Shown here piece by piece: positions 19,075 to 27,545 of a DNA stretch of 64,000 bases (its first letter is position 1; the number at the start of each line of letters is the position of its first letter). The notes beneath the pieces are model-generated. The model was not told the origin of the DNA. It did no database searches and was given only the letters and a program-made list of their open reading frames with translations. The stretch is from Thermoproteota archaeon (GTDB lineage: Archaea > Thermoproteota > Thermoprotei_A > Sulfolobales > NBVN01), in contig JAUQPH010000004.1 of NCBI GenBank assembly GCA_030550455.1, positions 1 through 64,000 on the forward strand. Direction: 5' to 3'. A program made the translations under genes and the position numbers.

Positions 19075-20354
19075 GGGTCGATAGAGGTGTCGTAGTGATG
19101 CTAATAGCTGTCGCAATATTGTCAGCAGCCGCAGCTTACGGAATCTCTTCAATGGTTAGAACAACAGGAGTAGTCACGATTACAGAGAAACTGCTTCAGT
19201 ATGTAACAGTACTGACTACCCTGGTGACAATAGATAGAACTACTGTGACTGTCACGAGTACTCAAGTAGTTAAGGAAACTACTGTAACTACTGCGACTAC
19301 CACTGCTGTAGCGACCGTAAGGGTCTCTCCTCCTGTATCTCCTCTGGGAACTCTTGTGATAATGGGTGGTAGAACGTTTGACGAAGCTTTTCTAGAGGTG
19401 CTTAGAGCTACGGGTAGAGAAAAGCCTAGAGTAGGTATAATACCTACTGCGAGTTCTACCCCTGAGGAGACCGGTCGGGAATACGTAGAAATGATCAAAG
19501 GCTATGGTGCTGAAGGAGTTCTAATAGACATTACCGAGCGTAATTGCGCAAAGACGGCGTACGAACAGCAGTATGTGGAGCTCGTAAAGTCCCTGGACGC
19601 GGTTTTCTTCACGGGCGGAGACCAAAACAGGATAACTAAGTGCCTACTACCGGGTGGTAGCCCTACCCCCGTCTTAGAAGCCCTCTGGAACCTGTACTTG
19701 CGGGGTGGCGTTATATCTGGTAATAGTGCTGGTGCGGCGATCATGAGTGACCCGATGATCGGGGGTGGCATGGATGAGAGAGTTATTGTAACTCGAGGTT
19801 TAGGGTTCCTAATGTACGGTCAGGTAATAGTAGATCAGCACTTCCTCGCACGCGGCAGAGTCTTAAGGCTGATCGAGGCACTGATTCAAACAGGTATTCG
19901 CCTAGGTATCGGCATCGATGAGGGAGCTGCCTTAGTCTGCTTCGGGAACTTCACCTGTAGAGTAATAGGTTCGGCACCGGTGGTGGTGTTTGTTTATGAA
20001 GGGTATAACGGAACTCACCACATCTTCAGCCTCAGCTACCTAACTCCCGGTGACTCTATTGATCTAAAAACGCTTAAAGTGGACATAGGGTCGAGTAAGA
20101 AATCCGTACTTATTTCTGGCGACACGACTCGTACCGCCGACATAGATGTAAAAACCCAAAACGGACTTAGTGCGCTAATCGGTCTACTAACTAGGAATAA
20201 GGAAGTCAGTGTGGGTGTGCTATCCGAGAGCAGGAGATTTACTTATCAAATCACTCTTGCTAGAACGAGTAGAACTAAGATCTATGAGACAGGGTTTTAC
20301 GACCCAGTAAGGTATACGGCCATAGAAGTTTCACTTTACATCACTAAAAAGTAA
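19071..20354 (+). CDS. Membrane-anchored cyanophycinase-like peptidase (family S51)
   Basis: The N-terminal membrane helix (VVVMLIAVAILSAAAAYGISSMV) and a Thr/Val-rich stalk to about residue 85 display the catalytic domain outside the cell. The domain carries S51 motifs: LVIMGG at the start, VFFTGGDQ, the nucleophile Ser in SGNSAGAA, DQHFLARGR, and GIGIDEGAAL. Cyanophycinases cut beta-Asp-Arg dipeptide units; other S51 enzymes cut Asp or isoaspartyl dipeptides. It overlaps the upstream permease gene by 4 bases, so it is part of the transporter operon. A role in releasing peptides for uptake at the surface is inferred. The final 100 residues form an extra beta domain of unknown role. Confidence 0.82.
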   Translation: MRVDRGVVVMLIAVAILSAAAAYGISSMVRTTGVVTITEKLLQYVTVLTTLVTIDRTTVTVTSTQVVKETTVTTATTTAVATVRVSPPVSPLGTLVIMGGRTFDEAFLEVLRATGREKPRVGIIPTASSTPEETGREYVEMIKGYGAEGVLIDITERNCAKTAYEQQYVELVKSLDAVFFTGGDQNRITKCLLPGGSPTPVLEALWNLYLRGGVISGNSAGAAIMSDPMIGGGMDERVIVTRGLGFLMYGQVIVDQHFLARGRVLRLIEALIQTGIRLGIGIDEGAALVCFGNFTCRVIGSAPVVVFVYEGYNGTHHIFSLSYLTPGDSIDLKTLKVDIGSSKKSVLISGDTTRTADIDVKTQNGLSALIGLLTRNKEVSVGVLSESRRFTYQITLARTSRTKIYETGFYDPVRYTAIEVSLYITKK

Positions 20355-20591
20355 TTATTTAGTTCTACTCTTTTACTTCTAAAACTCTATGTGAAACACT
20401 TACTCAATATCTTTTAAACGTCGATATCTCTAAAGCATGGTGCAGATCTAAAACAGTCCTAGACTGAGGGAGCAAGAGATAGAGTAGAGGAAGTTGGGGC
20501 CCGGCAGATATTAGCAACAGTAGTACTAATCTACCTCTGACTGAGGGTTAAAGTATTTTACTTAGGTCTCTACCTCTGTTTGGTGTCAGCT

Positions 20592-20780
20592 ATGCCGATA
20601 GTGGAGGTCACTACGTGGGCTGGCACGTCCCTCGAGTTCAAGAAGAAGCTGGTTGAAGGATTGACTAAGGTTTTTGAGGAGCTGGGAATTCCTCGAGAAG
20701 CCGTTACTATCGTTATACGTGAGGTACCCAAAGAGAACTGGGCTACAGGAGGTCAGCTACACTCAGAGAGATTTAAGTAG
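20592..20780 (+). CDS. 4-oxalocrotonate tautomerase family protein
   Basis: ATG 20592 gives MPIVEVTTWAG, so Pro becomes residue 1 after Met removal, as the catalytic base of this family requires. The upstream GTG-derived frame from 20580 would bury it. The protein has 62 residues, the normal monomer size, with a helix EFKKKLVEGLTKVFEELG and a second strand AVTIVIREVPKENWATGG; Trp near residue 50 also fits. It probably isomerises a small enol/keto acid. The physiological substrate in archaea is unknown. The gene stands alone. Confidence 0.88.
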   Translation: MPIVEVTTWAGTSLEFKKKLVEGLTKVFEELGIPREAVTIVIREVPKENWATGGQLHSERFK

Positions 20781-20992
20781 GCGCATCCCGGCTCTAATGA
20801 GACGATCTTTAGACCAGCGAACTAGCAGGCTCCTCAATGAAGTATCAACAAAGGTCTTAAAGCCCCTCGGTAAGTCTTAGAGCTCGGCTAGATACCGATA
20901 CAGACAGTTAGAGGTAGACAGATCTTAACTAGGAACTAGTGGCCCGGTCGTGCCAGCTCTAACGTCGTTAAATTGTGTTGATGGTTTAGATC

Positions 20993-21607
20993 TTGGTGAT
21001 TGAAATCAGTGGGGATTGTTTAGTAGCTCTCGATATCGACGGTACCTTAATACCTTTACTAATCGACTTCGAGACACTGAGGGCTAGGATAAGAGCGTTA
21101 CTAGGTGTTAACCACTCACTCAGACCACTAGCCGAGAGTCTGGCCAGTCTCCCAGTAGATAGGGAGTTAAAGGAGGAGGCTTGGAGGCTTATTGAGGAAG
21201 CAGAAGTAGAGTCAGTCGAGCGTATAGACCCGAGAGAAGTCTCCGAGAGCGTTGAGTGCGTTAAGAGGATGATTTCTCTAGGAGTTGGAGTAGTCTTTGT
21301 GACTGCTAGGAGCTCGAGAACAGCTGAGCTAGTCTTATCGAGGCTAGGCCTCACTAGGTTCGCAGAGTCCCTCGTCTCGAGAGATGTTACTCCCTATAGA
21401 GTTGAACAACTGAAGTATGTACTAAAGCTCTCTAGAGGAAGGAAAGTAGTTTTTGTAGCAGACGCACAGCACGACGAAGAAGCTGCTGAAGCTCTAGGTC
21501 TGCTTTTCTTAAAAGTTGAAAGCTATAGGGAGCTCCCGCATGTTCTAAACAGAGTCATCGATATATGCCGTACTTTCTCCCAACCTTCAGGGCTACCACC
21601 TAATTAA
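20993..21607 (+). CDS. HAD superfamily hydrolase
   Basis: Motif I is LDIDGTLI with nucleophile D14 and D16. Motif II is the Thr in VTARSS. A lysine in the region YVLKLSRGRK and the acidic motif ADAQHDEEAAEALG complete the set, so a phosphatase of the HAD fold is likely. The cap region (residues 25-90) is helical and acidic. TTG 20993 or GTG 20996 starts the frame, after a promoter-like GTTAAATTG. The substrate cannot be told from sequence. Confidence 0.8.
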   Translation: MVIEISGDCLVALDIDGTLIPLLIDFETLRARIRALLGVNHSLRPLAESLASLPVDRELKEEAWRLIEEAEVESVERIDPREVSESVECVKRMISLGVGVVFVTARSSRTAELVLSRLGLTRFAESLVSRDVTPYRVEQLKYVLKLSRGRKVVFVADAQHDEEAAEALGLLFLKVESYRELPHVLNRVIDICRTFSQPSGLPPN

Positions 21608-21785
21608 AGCCCACTAGCTTGTATATAACGCCGAGTCTCGGTTTAAACCCAGCTTCCGTAACTAACCTAGTTCACTTAAGTACTTAATGCTTAATTGAAG
21701 AAGAGTTTGGTGAGGTAGGTTAGGGTTTAAAGGAGAGGTCGGAAGTATAGCTCTCCCGATACTCATAGGCTCTATACCGGACTCT

Positions 21786-23027
21786 GTGATAAGCTTGATA
21801 GGTATGGTTGTTGCCTCAAGGATAGGTACCGAGGCTGTTGCGGGTACGGGACTAGCTTCATATCTCTTCTTCATACTCAACGCTCTAATGTCTATCTTCA
21901 TGGTCGGTCTCCTCGTGTACTGCTCTCAAGCTTTTGGAGCAGGTAGGAAGGACCTTATAGAGAGAGCTGTAGGTGAGTCTCTACTACTGTCAATAATGTT
22001 ATCGATGGCTATAGTGCTTACTTCACATATCTGGATAAGCGGCTATACGGGAATACTCTCAGGGGGGCAACAGGAGGTTAGCGCCGTTGCTAGCACCTAC
22101 CTAAGCTTGAGGATTCTGTCTGTTCCGGCGATGATGGTTAATTCGGTCCTAGCTTCATCTTATAGGGCTGTCAACTTACCTTGGATACCTGCTTACTCAT
22201 CTATATTCGTCGGTATTACTAGTGCTGTACTCATACCATCACTAGGTCTCGGCTACTTCAATATGCCCAAAATGGGTATAGAGGGTATGGGGCTCGCATC
22301 AGCACTTTCTCAGTACCTCGGCTTAACCGTTTACTCCATATTTAAGCCTCCATTCAGGTTGAGGCTAAAGCCTCCCTCTAGGGTCTTAGCTAAAGTCATG
22401 GCCATAGGTGTGCCAGCATCTATTGAGAGAGTTGTCGGGAGCTTGGGGCAAAACATATACATAAACGCTGTAGCTAAGTCTGGAGTCGCTGCTCTAGCAG
22501 CTCACAACATAGGGTTAAGCGTGGAGGGCATCATAATAAACCCAGTTTTCGCAATAAACATTGCTGCATCTGCGAGAGTGGGGCAGAGGGTTGGGTCCAA
22601 CAACGTGGAGAAGCTTGACGACTTGGTACGTGAGTCACTAAAGATAGGTCTGTCGTGGATGTCTGTGGCAACAGCCATACTTCTAGCTTTATCACCATTC
22701 GTTGGTAGGGCGTTTACTGAAGACGCAAGTATAGCCAGACTCGTCGGCACGTACTTAGTGCTAGCAGCTATCTCAGAGGTGGGCTTCGGGGGGTCACTAG
22801 CTATCTACGGAGTAATTAGGGGCATGGGTAGCACGTGGGTACCGCTAGCAGTCAACTCGTTTACCGTCATATTTCTTAGAGCACTTCTAGCTCAAGCTCT
22901 ACAACCAGTTTACGGGATATACGGTGTCTGGGCAACTCAGATTACAGATATGTACGGTAGGTTCGCAGTATCTTACGCTATCTACAGAAAGTTTAAGTCA
23001 AAACTCTTAGTTAAGCTAGTATCTTGA
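21786..23027 (+). CDS. MATE family efflux transporter, N-terminus uncertain
   Basis: This polytopic protein has about twelve helices with MATE features such as VGLLVYCSQAFGAGRKD and LAAHNIGLSVEGI. It would export drugs or metabolites with ion coupling. From GTG 21786 it has 413 residues, but the frame stays open upstream to 21714. That extra sequence (KGEVGSIALPILIGSIPDS) supplies the missing half of the first MATE helix, yet contains no ATG, GTG or TTG. Either an unusual start is used, or an indel at about 21707-21720 separates the TTG/GTG and GAGG sequence there from the coding frame. Confidence 0.8.
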   Translation: MISLIGMVVASRIGTEAVAGTGLASYLFFILNALMSIFMVGLLVYCSQAFGAGRKDLIERAVGESLLLSIMLSMAIVLTSHIWISGYTGILSGGQQEVSAVASTYLSLRILSVPAMMVNSVLASSYRAVNLPWIPAYSSIFVGITSAVLIPSLGLGYFNMPKMGIEGMGLASALSQYLGLTVYSIFKPPFRLRLKPPSRVLAKVMAIGVPASIERVVGSLGQNIYINAVAKSGVAALAAHNIGLSVEGIIINPVFAINIAASARVGQRVGSNNVEKLDDLVRESLKIGLSWMSVATAILLALSPFVGRAFTEDASIARLVGTYLVLAAISEVGFGGSLAIYGVIRGMGSTWVPLAVNSFTVIFLRALLAQALQPVYGIYGVWATQITDMYGRFAVSYAIYRKFKSKLLVKLVS

Positions 23028-23033
23028 CTACAG

Positions 23034-23762
23034 CTACATGTACATCTTAACCTTACTTTCCGCTTCTTTAACAGCTTCTTTAAGCATTTCCTCAGCTTCT
23101 TCAACTATCTTAGAGTGCTCCAATAGCTCGGCTACATCGATCGAGAGCCCTAGAAGCTTGCTGATTCTTTCCACAGCTACTGACGCAGCCTTCGGGTCGT
23201 ATTTGCTGGGGTCGGTGTACGGTAGAACTATAAGTGTCGGAATACCTCGAGTTTCTAGCGCCATAGTAAGAAGGGCTAGAGGTCCGACAATGTAAAGACC
23301 TCTTGGGAGTGACGACTCCGGAAGCTCCCACCCACACTCGTTTAAGCAGACCCAAGATAGCTCTTCTTCACCGGTTCGGAACTTGTAGTTAAGCCCGCCT
23401 ATTAGTATGGCCTTACTGCCACCAACCGATGTAAACCAGTCGGCAACTGCTTCTACGAAGGCTTGTCTCTCTGGTGTATGCGGTATCACGTTATTCAGTA
23501 GGAACAGTATGCCTGTATCTGAATGCGCAAACAACTCGAAGGGTGTGACGATACCGTAGTCATCTATTCCAGTAAAATCCGGCATGTACTTCGTGAATAT
23601 GTTCCCTACCTTCTGGGCCTTCAGCTTTTTGATCATGTACCTAACGGCTATAGTACCAACATAGCCGAAGCCCGGGAAGCCGGTTATGAGTAGCCAGTTA
23701 TCCCTACTCTCTACTAGCCTTCTTCCACGATCTGAGAGTACTACTCTAACTGATTTCGTCAA
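23034..23762 (-). CDS. PAC2 family protein (proteasome assembly chaperone-like)
   Basis: The protein of 242 residues matches the archaeal PAC2 family. It has a nucleoside-phosphorylase-like fold with GFPGFGYVGTIAVRYMI at the start, then DFTGIDDYGIV, a central ILIGGLNYKF, GLYIVGPLALLTMALETRGIPTLIV, and a C-terminal acidic helix with coiled-coil character (EHSKIVEEAEEMLKEAVKEAESK). Family members help assemble 20S proteasomes or act in related roles. It overlaps the upstream PUA-domain gene by 17 bases on the same strand, so they are co-transcribed. Confidence 0.85.
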   Translation of the reverse strand: MTKSVRVVLSDRGRRLVESRDNWLLITGFPGFGYVGTIAVRYMIKKLKAQKVGNIFTKYMPDFTGIDDYGIVTPFELFAHSDTGILFLLNNVIPHTPERQAFVEAVADWFTSVGGSKAILIGGLNYKFRTGEEELSWVCLNECGWELPESSLPRGLYIVGPLALLTMALETRGIPTLIVLPYTDPSKYDPKAASVAVERISKLLGLSIDVAELLEHSKIVEEAEEMLKEAVKEAESKVKMYM

Positions 23763-24246
23763 GTATACACGCCCTAATTCTTACAGCGGAACCTCTAATA
23801 AACTCTAAAACCTCGAGTGGAGACAGCTTGAGTGTTCCAGTACAGAGTAGTTTATCGGATTCGTCTACAACTAAGACTTCATCACCTGCTCTAAGCTCTT
23901 CGTCCAGGTACATGATGTGCCTTGAGAAGACGCTGGATCCTCTCTCCACTAGGTCTTTTACGACATCAGATACTACTACACACCTAAGCCTCGGGTACTT
24001 AGCTGCTCTATGGAGGAGTAAGGCACCGTAGATAGTCGGGATTAGAGTGTGAGTATACGCTCTGACAGTATACAGAACTCTACCAGTATCGTCTAGAACA
24101 GCTCTAACTCTACCCGTAGACTTCGAGATCCTTAAGTAAACAGCTTCAGGTACGACCTCCCGTCCTATGCCGACTCCGAATTGGTAGTCAGCTATAGACC
24201 TAAGTATGCGTACTTCATCTCTCGTAGCACGCCTAGTTACATACAC
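23746..24246 (-). CDS. PUA domain RNA-binding protein
   Basis: The protein of 166 residues has an archaeal pre-PUA domain (residues 1-75, IADYQFGVGIG) followed by a PUA domain: PRLRCVVVSDVVKDLVERGSSVFSRHI, then LRAGDEVLVVDESDKLLCTGTLKLSP. PUA domains bind structured RNA such as tRNA or rRNA; NIP7-like archaeal proteins have this arrangement. The substrate is not known. It is the first gene of a two-gene unit with PAC2. Confidence 0.82.
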   Translation of the reverse strand: MYVTRRATRDEVRILRSIADYQFGVGIGREVVPEAVYLRISKSTGRVRAVLDDTGRVLYTVRAYTHTLIPTIYGALLLHRAAKYPRLRCVVVSDVVKDLVERGSSVFSRHIMYLDEELRAGDEVLVVDESDKLLCTGTLKLSPLEVLEFIRGSAVRIRACILDEIS

Positions 24247-24452
24247 CTAGCTACTCCCATCGACACGTACCTAACCGCAGAGTAAAATTAAAGTTTTCCA
24301 CTATAGTTCTCCAATGTACTTGAAACATGCCGCTCAGTCGAGCTTTATCAGGTGATTTCTGCTTACTTCGAAGATGCTCTAGCCGAGTATAACTAAAATT
24401 CGAAAACCACATAAAATTTTTTAGGAAAGCGTACTAGCATCTGGGAGTATAT

Positions 24453-25424
24453 ATGGTTCAAAGAGACGAGCGCCTTGTTTTCGTAGCCTTAGGGGGGAAC
24501 GCGTTTCAGAGTATAGGTGATAGAGGAACTCCAGAAGACTACTGGAGGAACGCCCTCACTGCGGCCGAGGTCATAGCAAGCATTGTAGAAGAAGGGTACA
24601 GGGTTGTAGTAACACATGGGAACGGACCTCAAGTCGGGATAGTGAGCGAGTGGATGGAGCACCTGAAGTCTAAGATCCCACCTCAAACTCTCGATATAGC
24701 TGGGGCAATGACTCAGGGGTGGTTAGGCTACCTACTCACTCAAGCAATACACAACACGCTCGCCGACAAAGGACTCCTCAGTAGGGTTAAGGGAGCTATA
24801 GCTGTAGTCAACAGGGTTGCAGTTAGAGACGATGACCCTGCTTGGAGTAATCCAACGAAGTTTGTCGGAGGGTGGTATACAGATGAATCAGAGGTTGAGA
24901 GGCTGTCTAAGGAGAAAGGCTGGGTATTCAAGAAAGACCCTAGAGGAGGGTGGAGGAGAGTCGTCCCCTCACCCGACCCCTACAGGAATGTCGAAGTCGA
25001 CGCTGTCAAGACCCTACTAGATAGTGGGTGGATCGTAGTAGCATCTGGAGGTGGCGGCATCCCGGTAGTCGAGATGGGTGGAGGTAGGCTAGTTGGTCGT
25101 GAAGCAGTTATAGATAAAGACCTTGCTGGTGAAGTGCTTGCTACAGAGCTAGGTGCCGGTCACTTCATCATATTGACTGACGTAGATGGAGCCTACTTAA
25201 GCTACGGAAGAGACGGGGCTCAAAAGCTGGGTAAGGTAACCGTTAGCCAGCTCGAGCAGTACTACAGAGAAGGACACTTTCCACCGGGTTCTATGGGTCC
25301 TAAGGTTCTAGCGTGCATAAGGTTTATAAGGCACGGTGGGTTGAGAGCGGCTATAGGGCACCTAAGAGAGGGACACGACGTAGTTAGAGGCTCTAAAGGA
25401 ACACAAGTTTTTCCAGACGTGTAA
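24453..25424 (+). CDS. arcC: Carbamate kinase
   Basis: This amino-acid-kinase-fold enzyme transfers phosphate between carbamoyl phosphate and ADP. Visible signatures are ALGGNAF, VTHGNGPQVGIVSEWMEH, MTQGWLGYLL, VASGGGGIPVV, DKDLAGEVLATELGA and ILTDVDGAYL, with MGPKVLACIRFI at the end. The length of 323 matches archaeal carbamate kinases. The start at 24453 follows an A/T-rich promoter (ATAAAATTTTTTAGG at about 24410). No arginine deiminase or ornithine carbamoyltransferase gene is nearby. In peptide fermenters it can make ATP from carbamoyl phosphate, or in reverse supply it. Confidence 0.95.
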   Translation: MVQRDERLVFVALGGNAFQSIGDRGTPEDYWRNALTAAEVIASIVEEGYRVVVTHGNGPQVGIVSEWMEHLKSKIPPQTLDIAGAMTQGWLGYLLTQAIHNTLADKGLLSRVKGAIAVVNRVAVRDDDPAWSNPTKFVGGWYTDESEVERLSKEKGWVFKKDPRGGWRRVVPSPDPYRNVEVDAVKTLLDSGWIVVASGGGGIPVVEMGGGRLVGREAVIDKDLAGEVLATELGAGHFIILTDVDGAYLSYGRDGAQKLGKVTVSQLEQYYREGHFPPGSMGPKVLACIRFIRHGGLRAAIGHLREGHDVVRGSKGTQVFPDV

Positions 25425-25447
25425 TGCAGGTATGTAAACGTAGAGTA

Positions 25448-27049
25448 CTATACGTCTTCGCACACCTCTACGAAGTCTATGTGTGAGCAGTCAACGCTTC
25501 CACAAATCTTTTCTCTCACGAGGTCCGGCCTAGACCATGCTAGCTTTTTACAAGTGAAGAAAACTACCTCATTCTTGTAACGCTTAATTAAGTCGATGAG
25601 CTTACTGAACATCTGCGTAGAAAGCCTTCTAGACGCACTAAGAGATATCTCGCACTGAGAGTAGGGAAAGGCATGTGATACTTCGGCGGGAACTAACTCG
25701 AAGAACGGTATGTAGACCAGCTTTACGTACTGCTCGAGGTCTGCCTGTCTTTGGTGCAGGTACTCGAGAGCTCTACGATAAGTTCTTGACTCGATGAAGG
25801 GTCTATCCCTAGGGTCTCCTGGGAATAAAGCTAGGGGCCTCTGATGGTCTCCCTCTAGCACGTGCTTTAAGTACTTTTCTAGGTAGTCCCTATGTCTCAC
25901 GAGCTCGGGTCTAAAGTAAGACGTAGTATCAACGAGAAAAACACCTCTTCCCGATCCTCTAAACCTACTGTCTAGTCTCTCAATCCACCTCACGTACTTA
26001 ACTAACCTCTCGAAGGCGTCTCTAGCTGAAGGGTGTGACCTAGCTAAGCGCTCCAATAGCTCCCATAGCCTCCCCTCCTTAATAGCTTCTTTCACTTCCC
26101 TCATGGTCTTACTGATAACGCTTAAGTTGTGTTCTGCGAGTAGCCTTACTCTCTCGAGTTTGCTCATCTCCAGTAGGTCTCCAGGTTCGAACCTACTGCA
26201 GACAGGGCAGTTACAGGGGAGGTAGTTAAGGTTGCTAAGCTTCAGAGTACCGTAGTCAGTCATATACCTATCGTCTTTAGCGTAGAGGATGTATGAGGCC
26301 GAGTCGAAAGTATCTATACCTAGAGCAACGGCTATAGGGATCAGTAGCGGGTGTCCACCACCAAATAAGTGAACCGGTTTATCTACTGGCACTATAGACT
26401 TAACTGCGTAAATCATGTCGACTACCTTCTTAAAGTCGTACTTCTCTAAGGCCTTAACCGGGCTTCCTACAGCGTACAGGCTGTAGAAATCTGACAGCTT
26501 TCTAGACTCTTCGGCACTCCACTTAAGTAGATCTACGTAGACACCGCCTTGTACCGGAAGTACCCATGCTATTCTATCGGAACTCCGCCTAACGACATCT
26601 AGGGACAGGTAGGCCCTCCTCAACGTCTCTTCAGCACTGAACCTAGCCTCTTCCCGAGTTGCCGTATCGGGAGTGGGAATGTCTACTATGACGGCTATAT
26701 CCGGCTCTAGAGCCTCTTCGAACTCGACGAGCTCCACGGGGTCTATAGCAACTCTCTCAGCACCGTACACGAGTAGCTGGTAAGCTCCTGAGTCAGTCAT
26801 TACTATACCATTAAAGTTTAGTACTTCATGTACTTTCACTACCTTACCATCCAGCTTCCTCTTGATTATGTAGGCGTTCGTTATAACTTGTTTAAACCCA
26901 AGCTCCACGATCCTCTCTAAGGGTAGGTCTTCTGGTTGCTTAAACGGGTGGACTACAGGGAAAAAAGCTGGAGTCTCTAGAGTTCCGGACCTAAGCTTCA
27001 GCTTACCTACTCTACCAGCTAGGTCTTTATCCCTTAGTTCGAAGCTCAA
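25448..27049 (-). CDS. tgtA: Archaeosine tRNA-guanine transglycosylase TgtA
   Basis: TgtA swaps guanine 15 of tRNA for preQ0, the first step to archaeosine. The N-terminal catalytic barrel has D86 in MTDSGAYQL, the region DIPTPDTAT, the loop LFGGGHP and DTFDSASYILYA. The zinc site is CNCPVC near residue 280 with downstream His. The C-terminal part (residues 350-533) matches archaeal TGT C1/C2 domains, but no clear PUA domain is present, so that domain may be missing or encoded elsewhere. ATG overlaps the end of the upstream Sm-like gene by 4 bases. Confidence 0.94.
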   Translation of the reverse strand: MSFELRDKDLAGRVGKLKLRSGTLETPAFFPVVHPFKQPEDLPLERIVELGFKQVITNAYIIKRKLDGKVVKVHEVLNFNGIVMTDSGAYQLLVYGAERVAIDPVELVEFEEALEPDIAVIVDIPTPDTATREEARFSAEETLRRAYLSLDVVRRSSDRIAWVLPVQGGVYVDLLKWSAEESRKLSDFYSLYAVGSPVKALEKYDFKKVVDMIYAVKSIVPVDKPVHLFGGGHPLLIPIAVALGIDTFDSASYILYAKDDRYMTDYGTLKLSNLNYLPCNCPVCSRFEPGDLLEMSKLERVRLLAEHNLSVISKTMREVKEAIKEGRLWELLERLARSHPSARDAFERLVKYVRWIERLDSRFRGSGRGVFLVDTTSYFRPELVRHRDYLEKYLKHVLEGDHQRPLALFPGDPRDRPFIESRTYRRALEYLHQRQADLEQYVKLVYIPFFELVPAEVSHAFPYSQCEISLSASRRLSTQMFSKLIDLIKRYKNEVVFFTCKKLAWSRPDLVREKICGSVDCSHIDFVEVCEDV

Positions 27050-27513
27050 CTTACTGACGTCCTCGGCTTAGACTTAGACTCCATGTACTCCTGCCAGACG
27101 CTATACAGTTTTTCAGCAAACGGACCCGAACCTTCAACACCCTTCTCACTTACTACGTATCTATCTAAAAACCTGACTGCGTTTAGTATTTCATCTATTT
27201 TTACGGCATCTGGCCTCACTTTCAGTCTATCAACTACGTATGCTGCGAACTCCTTAGCGTTAAATACTGCCTTCTCCTTCAAGATTATCTCGGAGATCCT
27301 ACTCCCACTTATAAAAACCTTAGGTATCTCGTTTCCACTAGAGTCTCTCACGTCCTCTAGGACTGCGTGTAGAGTTAGTCCATCTACGTCGATCCCCTTT
27401 AGCTTACCTTCATACCTAGAACCATCGGACAGCCTAATAACTACGACACGATCTAGCAGAGAGTATAGTTCCTGCCTTAAGCGCCTAGTAGCTTCACTCA
27501 CACTATCACCCAA
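27046..27513 (-). CDS. Sm-like archaeal protein with C-terminal extension (SmAP3-like)
   Basis: Residues 8-77 are an Lsm fold: Sm1 motif (LLDRVVVIRLSDGSRYEGKLKGID) and a shorter Sm2 region (KVFISGSRISEIIL). Residues 85-145 add a mixed alpha/beta domain, as in the two-domain SmAP3 described from Pyrobaculum. Lsm proteins form rings that bind RNA. The four-base overlap with tgtA suggests a link with tRNA metabolism, though this is from position only. The length of 155 is right for SmAP3-type and too long for ordinary SmAP1. Confidence 0.85.
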   Translation of the reverse strand: MGDSVSEATRRLRQELYSLLDRVVVIRLSDGSRYEGKLKGIDVDGLTLHAVLEDVRDSSGNEIPKVFISGSRISEIILKEKAVFNAKEFAAYVVDRLKVRPDAVKIDEILNAVRFLDRYVVSEKGVEGSGPFAEKLYSVWQEYMESKSKPRTSVS

Positions 27514-27545
27514 AACTAGCTGTAGTCGATTTTATATGCTCTAAC

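Noticed and set aside
20674-20880. 68-codon frame overlapping the tautomerase gene
   Set aside because: It is an alternate-frame shadow of the tautomerase with unconvincing sequence beyond the end of that gene.
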